From NCBI GenBank assembly GCA_027922465.2, contig BQMF02000065.1, positions 372,001-436,000 of the forward strand: 64,000 nt of DNA, given 5' to 3'. The notes beneath the pieces are model-generated. The model was not told the DNA's origin, did no database searches, and saw only the letters and a program-made list of their open reading frames with translations. This stretch comes from Turritopsis dohrnii (taxonomy: Eukaryota > Cnidaria > Hydrozoa > Anthoathecata > Oceaniidae). Every line of letters starts with the position of its first letter. The first letter of the stretch is position 1. Positions 55,523 to 64,000 of the stretch are shown one piece after another. The position numbers were made by a program, and so were the translations under genes.

Positions 55523-55832
55523 CCGACTGGTAGCCTTGTGTTAGAGTGCTCGCTTCCTGTTCGGGAGGTCGCGGGTTCAATCCCCGATCGAGTCATGTCA
55601 GCGACTATAACAGTGTGAATCACTCCTCTCTGCTTAGCACTCAGCAAGAGAGTAGGAATGATGTCTAGGGTGGTTGTCTAGTTGAGCGGTTTCTGTCATT
55701 ACAGCTTCTGTAGCCCAAATGGGGGCTTTAAATGCTCTAGGACCTCCTTTGCAGGACCCTCATTGATAACAGTACCTTAAGGAACTGAAGAGGCTATCTT
55801 GGGTAAACATTCGTAAATAAATAAATAAATAT
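55523..55832 (+). mobile_element. tRNA-derived SINE, family A
   Basis: The head has an A box (TAGCCTTGTGTTAGAGTG) and B box (GGGTTCAATCC) inside a tRNA-like fold, then a body containing AACTGAAGAGGCTATCTTGG and a TAAATAAATAAATAAAT tail. About 310 bp. Its end resembles the end of family B (AACTGAGTGAGGCTAGCCAC, then AAATAAAT). Confidence 0.85.
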
Positions 55833-55885
55833 AACATTACTATCAATTATATCTATATAATTTTTTTCTTTTATACTTACATAAA

Positions 55886-56192
55886 GGGCGAATAGCTCCC
55901 TTGGTAAGACGGTGGATTTGTAATACAAGGGCGATAGTTGGTAGTGGTTCAAATCGTGGCACTGTAAAAAATGCTAATGTGATATGAACACTAATAGAAT
56001 GATAATGTATGCAGCAGAAGGCTGTATGAAATTGTGAATGAAATGAACGAGTGCCAAAAATTACTTAAGACCACAATAGTATGTGCAAGTTCTCTGCCTT
56101 AAAATCCGGGGTATGCATTCCTGGTGGAGGCCCACATCAGTGTGTTCACTGCGCAATTTTAGCCTTGGTAAAATAAATTCAAAAAAAAAAAT
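55886..56192 (+). mobile_element. Probable tRNA-related SINE, family C
   Basis: GGGCGAATAGCTCCCTTGG (A-box-like), GTGGATTTGTAATACAAGG (anticodon-arm-like, TGT) and GTGGTTCAAATCGTGGC (B-box-like), then a body ending TAGCCTTGGTAAAATAAAT plus an A-run. It lies 54 bp after SINE A, in the same orientation. It is too long and mispaired for a functional tRNA. Confidence 0.6.
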
Positions 56193-56482
56193 AAAGCTGT
56201 TTATATTTTGAGTTAACAGTCTTTTTTCTTTTTTTTTTAAGAGTTCTATCCACCTGTACATCTGGTTTAATTCTATCCATAAGAACTGATAGGCCTCTTT
56301 TGTTCTTGTTGATTAGAATTCTATATTTTCTACATGAACATGAACATTCAACATCAATCCAACCAGAAAAAAAAATTTAAGAACAACAGTTTTGACTGAA
56401 TAAAAATGGATTCACTTAACTACTAAATACTACAACTGCTTGTTAACCTAAATTCCAACCAATGCAAAATGCGGATTATTAA
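56193..56482. other. Spacer with T-run, no gene
   Basis: AT-rich. TTTTTTCTTTTTTTTT lies at about 56221-56239. Nothing recognised. Confidence 0.5.
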
Positions 56483-57585
56483 AGAGGCATTGTACGGCTG
56501 AAATCAACAAAAATAGGGCTGTCGAATAAAACGGTCGTTGTAATCTTGATGTCCCACATCTAATCTTTATGAAACAATCGTATCTGTATTTGGGTTATCG
56601 TGGAAAGCCAAACAAGAAACGATGTCGAACAAGATGAGCTAGTATAAATATAAAAATTGCTGTTTTTGTAATCAATTTTTTCACTTACGTTATCAAGTTG
56701 CAAAAAAATAAAAGCACCAAAAGACTATGAATTTATATAAGAAGTTAATTTCGTGGTTCTGATGCGAAAGCCATGTATCATTTTGAAGATATATGTGGAT
56801 AACATTTACATACTTTTTTCTCTATCATTTGAAAATTATGTTTCTCAAACGATATGGGTTTATACATAACATTTGAATACGAATAAGTTCTGTTTTATGA
56901 CCTTTTCGATGTGAAATATCATTCGTCTGTATCAAAATGTAAATTTTAGATCACGATTCAACGATAGACTCTTATTATTTTTACAGAAATATTAAATATA
57001 TGATAACAACAACAACTCCCTTCTTTTTCTTCCCACATTTACATTCTTCTCCACATTTTACTTCCCTTGTCTTGCAGGGGCAACCAGATCTTTTACCATC
57101 TTTTCTGCTGCAAGTCGAGTTACATATACAATGCTGAAAATGCACGAGTGAGTCAATGTAATCAAATTTAAGTTTCGTTGAGAACAAACAACGAAGAAAA
57201 AGTTTTGTTTTGAGTGGAATAGGCAATGAAATAGGCAAATCACTTTGAATTAGCTTCCACAACATCCTCTTATAATGATAAGAGTAATCTTACTTGAGTT
57301 AAGACAGCTGTGCTGACATGTGTTTCTTCACACACAACAATGACTTATAATTCATGAGAAATTCAGTAATTACTTCCAACATGTATTGTAGAAGAATGAA
57401 TTCTTTCACCAACATATTGTTTAAAAGGTGTCAAAACTATGTTTTAGGTTGATTTCCCGAAATAAAGAAGATCTCTGTTCTTCTCCGACAGAGAAAGCTT
57501 GATTATTTGCCGCCATATTTGTTTATATTTTTCATGTTCGATCGCGTGACGATAATATTTACAATTTTAGCCGTACAATGCCTCT
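56483..57585. mobile_element. TTAA-flanked element with AGAGGCATTGTACGGCT TIRs (Kolobok-like)
   Basis: AGAGGCATTGTACGGCT starts at 56483 and its exact reverse complement ends at 57585. TTAA flanks both (56479-56482, 57586-57589). 1103 bp. TTAA duplication plus an AGAG-type terminus suggests Kolobok rather than piggyBac (CCC ends), but that is from memory. It contains one minus-strand Cys-rich ORF. It ends 68 bp before the start codon at 57653. Confidence 0.85.
56981..57265 (-). CDS. Small Cys-rich ORF (CXC-like) in Kolobok-like element
   Basis: 94 codons. The middle reads HCICNSTCSRKDGKRSGCPC, then KTREVKCGEECKCGKKKK. The C.C...C......GCPCK......C...C.CG spacing resembles one CXC (tesmin/TSO1) repeat, a DNA-binding zinc motif also seen at the end of some transposon proteins. 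The N-terminal part (WKLIQSDLPISLPIPLKTKL) has no known motif. No catalytic residues are seen. It may be the C-terminal exon left from an autonomous parent. Confidence 0.45.
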   Translation of the reverse strand: MLWKLIQSDLPISLPIPLKTKLFLRCLFSTKLKFDYIDSLVHFQHCICNSTCSRKDGKRSGCPCKTREVKCGEECKCGKKKKGVVVVIIYLIFL

Positions 57586-57652
57586 TTAAATTCTTAATTG
57601 TTTTTTGCATTCTATGCAGTTTTAGATAGTACTGCTTTATAAATAATTAGAC

Positions 57653-60600
57653 ATGGATGAAAGTGATCGATCAGAATCACCTGAGTTAAGACCTCCTGAA
57701 CGAGATGTTAATCTTCAAAACTATGGCAGGGTAATGTTTATTACATATTTGTTAATCTTGTATCTCTCATTCATTGTTGCTTTGGGTAGTTTACTGATGG
57801 TTACAACTAAAATTGTGTTGTTAATTGGGATTGGTACATTTTTTAGTTTCGTCTAATTTCGGATCTGGAACCTATCGAAGTAACATTCATTTTATTCGCC
57901 TTCGTGAGCATTGTTGGAGCAGCCATTCTCACTGGTGTCAAAATCATTGAAACACATAAAACTGAAGCAGACTTCACTTTCGCGGTGTTGCTGCTTGTTA
58001 ATTTGGGTAAGTCTCATTGATACTTCAGATTGCCATTGTTATTTTCGTTGCCACTGTGTGATAAACACTTTCTGGGAAGTAATAAGTTCAATTCGATGAA
58101 CTTTTTTATGCAGGAAGTTAAAAAATAAACTGAATAGATTGTCATGCAATGAATTTTATGCAACATGTTTTTGCTTTCGATGAAAATTTTTCATTGCACA
58201 GTAGGAACAAAGCTTAAGCCTCATCGAAATTTTGATATTGTTCATTATTTTTATATTAAATAATTGCATTTTTTTAGTGTTTATTTTGTATTATACGATC
58301 CTTGGAGTATTTCGTGAACGTTCTTTTGAGCTGCTTGTGTCGGTGATAGCCACAATCATTGTCATGTTATATTGCATCATTGAATATGCTGTCAAAGGCA
58401 AAAATGATACTGGAGAACGAGGAAACCTTAAGCTGGTTTGTTTACTCATTGTTAAAATTCTTTCCATATCCTTTAATTGAGGGGCTAGGAGGGTTGAGAA
58501 TACTGGGCCAATTAAAAGTGAATTTTAGACTTTTTGAATTTTTGCCTTTATTTGAAAGCTTTGTCATGTAATGTTGAAGTGTTTTTCCTTAAGGGGCGAC
58601 TGGTTGTTGTGTGTGTTCTTGGACCTATTGATGTTATATTGGGCTCAATCCTTGCAAATCGATATTTTCAATCAAGAAACCTTATCTTCAGAACAGTTGG
58701 TAGCAGTTCTGTGCTACAAGGTCTGTGTTACCTAGATCATAAGTGCATGGTAACGTATCACTAACGTTGTAGTTATCAGGTCTATTTGAACATCTTTTCT
58801 TACACTATAGGCATGTGCCAGACGATGTTTGCGTTCACAGCATTTTTGAAGCTTGATTTCCAAATTGTTGTAAGTATCCTTTTTACTTTCAGTTTTGCAT
58901 TCAATGATGCTCCAATGAAAATGATTTTCTGATGAATATGAATGCTTATTGGATATGAAATTTCTTTTCTTTGATGTATTTTGATGGAAGTAACCAAGAA
59001 ACCCAAATCCACATGCAAGTACTGCTGTAGGGGTTCTTCTTAATTATAATAACATGTGGTTTTGACAAAAGGATTTTGTCTTCTGTATTACAGATCAGTT
59101 TGTTGATTTTGATCCTATCCAGCGCAGACCAGTCGATTCGTTTGAACGTCGGTGAGAAATTAATCTTAGGTCTTGGTGTACCGTTTAGTTTTGGTTGGGT
59201 AGTGCTTGGTTTCTGTATGGTATGTATATAGTTTGTCTTGTTAAAGTAACTTTGCAGAACAAGTGATGTGTTTCATTACCAGTACCATTTCTGAATGGTT
59301 AGACAAAATTGCTTGACAGTGAAAACAACATAGGGACGACGTCGATAAAAAGTTTCAGACCTATCCTTAAAAGACAAAAGGATCTTTTGGTTAATCTGTA
59401 TAGAAGTGCCTAAGAGATGTTGAAGTGCCTAAGAGATATTGGCCCTGAAGTTTTTATTTTACTTTTCAGGTTCGTTTTGAGAAGTTCAGGTTGAGTATTG
59501 CATTCTGGGTATTAAGCATACTTGAACCTCTATATATCATTTACTTATTTGTGAAGGTGAGTTTTTCAAGTGCAGTGTGTTTAAGTGACTTCCAGTAACA
59601 ATGAAAAAAATACTTCGATTGAATTCCTCTAGACTGGCAAAAACATGGATTCATCACCAACCGTGCTGACTGTGTGTATCATAGGAGCTGGTAAGGTTTT
59701 TGATTCTTAGTGGAATGTACATTTATGATACCGAAGCACATGAAGTTCAAAATTTAAAGTAATCTGCAAGACACAGGCAGGGTTAAAAATTCACTGATTG
59801 AAAGCCAATGACATCATCATTCACGTGACTTCTTGGACCTTAAGTGATCTGGACCATAAAATGGTTTTTCCAACAAAAAAAACCAAGAACGCTAGAGGAG
59901 TTCGACCAAGCTGAACTTTCTGAATGAACTTTTATTCCCGTATCCCTTAAATGGTTATTTTTTGCAAGTCAAACGAGCTGGCGTTATGAGTTCTTCTTGA
60001 GAGTCTTTCAAGGCTAATGCGTCGGTTTAATATTACGAACATTAATATCGAGAAAATTGAAAATCTTTTAAGAAATAACCGATTCAAATTTTCTGAATTC
60101 ATATAAAAATCATATTAAAATTTTTAGAAATAGTGCGTAGTGCGAGTCATTTTGACGCTGGATAAAATTTAAATTCACACAGCAACAAAACAAATTTTTC
60201 CCTAATTTTCAATTTTTAAGTGTTCTTTAAGATAATAATAATTAAAAAATAAGTTTTTTTATTCCCCTTTGAATAATCCAGTTTTTCTTCCGTCCAGTGG
60301 AAGCCGTAGTATAGTGGTTATCACTCTCGTATTTCATGCGGGAGATCGGGGTTCAATTCCCCTTGGCGGCGATTCACCATGCGCGAGTGAATATACCATA
60401 GCGCCGGGTCGACCCATGCCATGTGAGGGAAATTGGGTAGATGATACATCGGGTGTTGCAGGAGGTCATACAGAAGAGCACAGGCCCTTATTGGGTTTGT
60501 GTCACTCATGAGAGTGTCAAATACTTCGGAGCCTCCAACCTAAGCCGTGGCCCCTCCTGGGGAAAGCAGATGCAGTAGCAACTGAGTGAGGCTAGCCACA

Positions 60601-60746
60601 TAAAACGATACCAAATAAATAAATCTTGTATTTTTTTTCTAGGTGTTGTCGGCTTACTTGTTCGTATTGGACTTCTTTGCCTCTCTTACCTCGTCACGAA
60701 AAACTTTAATAAAGGACTGAAAGAAAAAGGTATCGAGACAGATTGA
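57653..60746 (+). CDS. Multi-pass membrane protein of unknown function (DUF7789-like), nine exons
   Basis: Exons: 57653-57730, 57847-58006, 58278-58435, 58594-58720, 58811-58869, 59094-59219, 59470-59556, 59633-59690, 60643-60746, all GT-AG, total 957 bp, 318 residues. A short acidic N-terminus (MDESDRSESPELRPPERD) is followed by about eight hydrophobic segments, for example EVTFILFAFVSIVGAAILTG (about 37-57), ELLVSVIATIIVMLYCIIEY, and a last one near 275-300 before a basic tail. No enzyme motif is evident. I recall similar cnidarian proteins labelled DUF7789; this was not checked. Start chosen because the frame opens there and the paralogue has an equal first exon. A paralogue follows 0.8 kb downstream. 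Confidence 0.88.
60303..60624 (+). mobile_element. tRNA-derived SINE, family B, in intron 8
   Basis: GCCGTAGTATAGTGGTTATC (A box) and GGGGTTCAATTCCCC (B box), body with GCGCCGGGTCGACCCATG, and an AAATAAATAAAT end. Close match to the minus copy at 33.7-34.0 kb. The tail ends about 18 bp before the exon 9 acceptor TTTTTTTTCTAG. Confidence 0.93.
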
Positions 60747-61524
60747 TGCATGAAAATCGTTTAAGCAGTCTTAAATGTTTCTCGACTTTTCTTCGCTATG
60801 TCTTATCTATAACATTCTGTTTAGTTTATAATCCTGACCCGGTTGATGTCTCGTAATTCACCTGCTACGAAATCAAATCCGGCGTTTTGTAATGCTCTCG
60901 TATCACTATTGATATGAAGAATCCTGAAAAGGTGCTGCTGCAACTTCAGGACTGTAGATAACTTTATTATTTTCCAATCTGTTAACAATCGTACTTATGG
61001 AGAAATAGTTATGGAGAAGAATTCTTTTTTAAACATTTTGTAATATTTTTTCTTTTATATCATTGTTATGTCTATGTTATTGTTTTTTAATGATTGAGAT
61101 AAATTGAATCCTTGCTCTCGTCTTCCGTTGCTTTTGACAAATTGACATCCCTGTTTCTTTTGGACGCTAACGTACACATTGATCAGGTATTGGTGGGGTT
61201 AGTTAAGCTCCTGCGTGTCAAGTTTGTGACTAGCTGCTCATGTGTTTATTTTTATTCGTCGTAACCAAAACATTCAACGTGTTGACACATGATCTGAGGA
61301 ATTTCGTCGAGAAATTTATTTACAAGGTGGGGTAGTTTCGATAGATCTCAAACTGCTGTCATTGTAGTTTTCTCTCGCGCATTTGTTGTTATTCTTTCCC
61401 TTTCTTCATGTGTTTGTCTTAAAAGAGTTTCAGAAAACGTTTACTTAATTTTGAAAGAATACATTGGTTTTGGAAGATGTATTTTTGATCAAGTTATGTC
61501 AACTGTCTAAATACTCGCCACACG
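60747..61524. other. Intergenic region between the two paralogues
   Basis: Holds the 3' end of the first gene and presumably the promoter of the next. No repeat or additional gene recognised. Confidence 0.55.
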
Positions 61525-63920
61525 ATGATTGCAAATGATCATAGTGAAGAAGTGATCACGACGAAATTAGTTCGAACAGGCGATATTCCAACGTATGGAA
61601 AGGTAAAAAACATTTTGAAATATTGAGGCAAATGTGACTCTTTTATTTCAGTTTTTCCTGTGTGATAACAGATGAGTATCGTATGTTTCATTTCGATTTG
61701 TAGAGTACAAATATTTTTTTCTTTGTAACGTGATTGTATGATGGTTCCTCTGAGAAAAATGTGAAGGTTAAAGCATCCAATGAGCATTCACAATTCAACT
61801 GATCAACCAATCAAATTGTGGCCGTATAACGTAAATTGCATTATCTTTGTTTTTATTCTAGTTTCGCCATTTTTCCGATTTAACACTCGTCGAAGTTGCG
61901 TTCCTTTGCGGCGCTGTTACGAGCATTTTGATTGCAGCTATTACTTCCATCATTCGACTGGAGTTTCGCGAGCGTGATAGCTGTTGCGATTTTTCTTTCA
62001 TTGTGTTATTGCTGGTAAATCTCGGTAGGTGTGGTGTTAGGCCTGCATTTATTTCAAGATATTCTGTCATCCCATCATATATGTCACGTGATAAGAACTT
62101 TTTTACTGGTGATTTTCGTGGTATGGAATTCAATCTGAATTGAATCTGACAAGGTATAGCGAAGAGCATAGCTCGTTTAACTGATCGAGAAATAATCGTG
62201 GGCCCTCTTATAACGTCATTTTCCCAATCGAATTAAATGATGTTCAATTTCATTACATCTAGATTCATTTGACTTCGCCTCCCTGGAGCCTTACCAGAGC
62301 GGCTTACACAGCACTCCCTAAGATCCCCTGACGAAAGATTATATTGTTTCCCAAATATAGTGAAAAAACATATTACCGAAATTTCACACCCTGTGTGAGT
62401 AAGTGTTTTCTTTTAAAAAAACTGATTTAAAGTCAAAACGGAAGGAGGTTGAAACTAATTACTTGGTGAGTTAATGTTAAAATAATTTTACTCTCAAGAA
62501 ACGTTTTGTATTTGCTGTTGTTTACATTGTTCTCAGCTTGAAGTGTTTTGATGTTGATTCTTCAAGTATTTTGATTCTTCAGGAGTTGTTAACCCAAGGT
62601 CAGGGAAGAACATATTATTTTGCGAGGTTATTTTTCGGGGAAAATAGTATACTTTAGGAAAAGTCGGAAATTGTAAGATTAAGGGCTGTACGAGACCTGG
62701 ATCTTTCGGCTCTACAAAGTAATAACAAACCTCGGTGCTTGGAATTTTTAATTTTATTTGTGGATTTTGGGATTTTAATTCATACTTTGACATCGGATAG
62801 AAGCAATTCATAAATTCAGAACTGATGAGGGTAATCTACAGAATAACGCATGCCTTAATTTTTACGACTAATTCCCAGTCTTCTTCCGCTGTTGTCGTTG
62901 TTGTTGTTCTATCCACAAAGCTTAACATTTTGTTATTCGAAGCTCTGATGTTTGGTCAAGACGTTTTATGACTGGAACCATCTTCAATTGGTGATCAAAT
63001 ATCTTGGTCAAAGCTTGATATCTCACAGAAAATACATGTCCTCCCTCTTAACCATCTGACAGCCAAAGAAGCAACATCTGACTATTTCGAAATAATTAGT
63101 AACTGCTCATGTATTGAATAGACCACAAATCTTGTCACCAAATCTTTGTGCCTAATAAAGATTTTGTATAAAATGTTACCATCAGGAATATTTGTTTTAA
63201 AAAATCACAATTTCAGTGTCAGGATGCCACAGTTGTCTTTCCAATCTTTTCATTTGCACATTCATGATATCTAGATATTTTTCTCTTTCAGGTTTTTTAT
63301 CCATCTATGTTGTTCATGGAATATTTTTTGAACGACCCTTCGAGATTATCGTCGCTGTGTGTGGTACCATTATTGTTATACTCTACTGTTTCATCGAGTA
63401 TGTTGTCCATGGTCATTCTCAAGACTCGGACAGGAAACAACTGAAGATAGTAAGGGGTCTCATTTTTATTTAAGTGAGTGTGAAAACTGATTTTCCTTGT
63501 CTTCCCCGTCATCGTTTTTTCACGAGCCTAGGAAGGTTTCTTCTTAACAAAATATTTCCATGTTTCGTTAAGGAATTTTATTTAAAAGAAATTTATTTCG
63601 AATTTTCGATATTTGAACTTGTATAATTTACGAACATGTGAAGAACAATCTTCGAAAGTTGAATAAGTGAAGAAAGTTTGAAGGCTTGTCAAAGTTTCTT
63701 TAAGCCTCTTTTTTATGTTTCGGGTGTATGTTCTGATAGAAAAAAATAGCTAGTGTAAACTGGGCTTGTTAACTGAACCTGCTTTCGTTTTAGGCGCGGT
63801 TGATTACTGTTTGTGTGTTCGGGCTACTTAACGTTGTTCTTGGATCTATCATCTCCTTTCGTTTTCTGCAAAGCAAATCACTCATCTTCAGAAGCGTTGG
63901 TGGTAACACTGCTCTGCAAA
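61525..63920 (+). CDS. Tandem paralogue of the multi-pass membrane protein, partial (exons 1-4)
   Basis: Exons: 61525-61602, 61862-62024, 63292-63449, 63794-63920; the gene continues past the window. Exon sizes 78, 163, 158, 127 mirror the upstream gene's 78, 160, 158, 127, with the same phases. Conserved stretches include DFSFIVLLLVNL (versus DFTFAVLLLVNL), FERPFEIIVAV, VILYCFIEYVV and LQSKSLIFRSVGG (versus FQSRNLIFRTVGS). The N-terminus (MIANDHSEEVITTKLVRTGD) is unrelated in detail. Four hydrophobic segments are encoded in the visible part. Function unknown; not broken where seen. Confidence 0.87.
62025..63291. other. Intron 2 of the second paralogue, no gene seen
   Basis: 1.27-kb intron, far longer than the same intron in the first gene (271 bp), so it has probably received inserted sequence. 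No element recognised. A minus-strand open frame at 62811-62533 has no known motif. Confidence 0.5.
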
Positions 63921-64000
63921 GTGAGTAACATGTTTGAGTCGTCATTGGAATTAGTTTATCACGACACACGACCTCGTCTTTTTTGAACGTCGGTCGAAGC

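Noticed and set aside
55523..55600. Functional tRNA gene
   Set aside because: tRNA-like head is followed by a SINE body and (AAAT)n tail; the arms pair imperfectly. The same reasoning applies to 55886, 60303 and 34014 (minus).

Overview
The window is eukaryotic, AT-rich DNA from an animal. Three genes split by GT-AG introns sit on the + strand at the right end (51.3-64 kb). Most of the left 50 kb is layered mobile elements. The mix of transposons (DIRS, Helentron, piggyBac, CR1/Jockey-type and RTE LINEs, a zinc-finger/restriction-like-endonuclease LINE, Penelope, hAT, Kolobok-like) and an eight-pass membrane family I recall from cnidarians suggest a non-bilaterian such as a cnidarian. That placement is inference. 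Nothing looks bacterial: there are no operons, Shine-Dalgarno sites or CRISPR arrays.

Layout. 1-2.65 kb: decayed DIRS element (A), minus strand, running off the left edge. 3.1-13.6 kb: a head-to-tail array of an unclassified short repeat, called family R here. It comes in a long (about 850-1000 bp) and a short (about 460-505 bp) form with shared ends. One R unit holds a piggyBac element at TTAA. Another holds a full-length LINE whose 1024-codon ORF is unbroken. A 5'-truncated RTE LINE abuts the array. 15.7-16.1 kb: two orphan exons of a tyrosine-kinase-like gene. 17.4-24.1 kb: a broken Helentron (cysteine-protease-like N-terminus, 20-residue tandem repeats, HUH Rep, PIF1-like helicase, AP endonuclease). 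24.1-28.0 kb: DIRS element B, minus strand, abutting the Helentron endonuclease. 29.6-32.8 kb: CR1/Jockey-like LINE split by a Tc1/mariner-like MITE. 33.7-36.8 kb: a tRNA-derived SINE and a decayed second copy of the LINE at 10-13 kb. 36.8-50.2 kb: MITEs, another R unit, Penelope and hAT pieces, a TIR-bounded block and fold-back repeats.

Host genes. An apparently intact phospholipid scramblase has eight coding exons (51352-54722) that sum to 316 codons plus stop. A nine-exon gene for a 318-residue, roughly eight-pass membrane protein lies at 57653-60746. A tandem paralogue begins at 61525 and leaves the window after its fourth exon. R and SINE copies sit in introns, and a TTAA-flanked element ends 68 bp before the start codon of the second gene.

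Several insertions can be read like stratigraphy. Removing the MITE from the LINE, or a 410-bp insert from the Helentron Walker A region, leaves a continuous reading frame. Removing piggyBac leaves the sequence seen in sibling R copies. All family names rest on motif recognition by eye; no database was searched.
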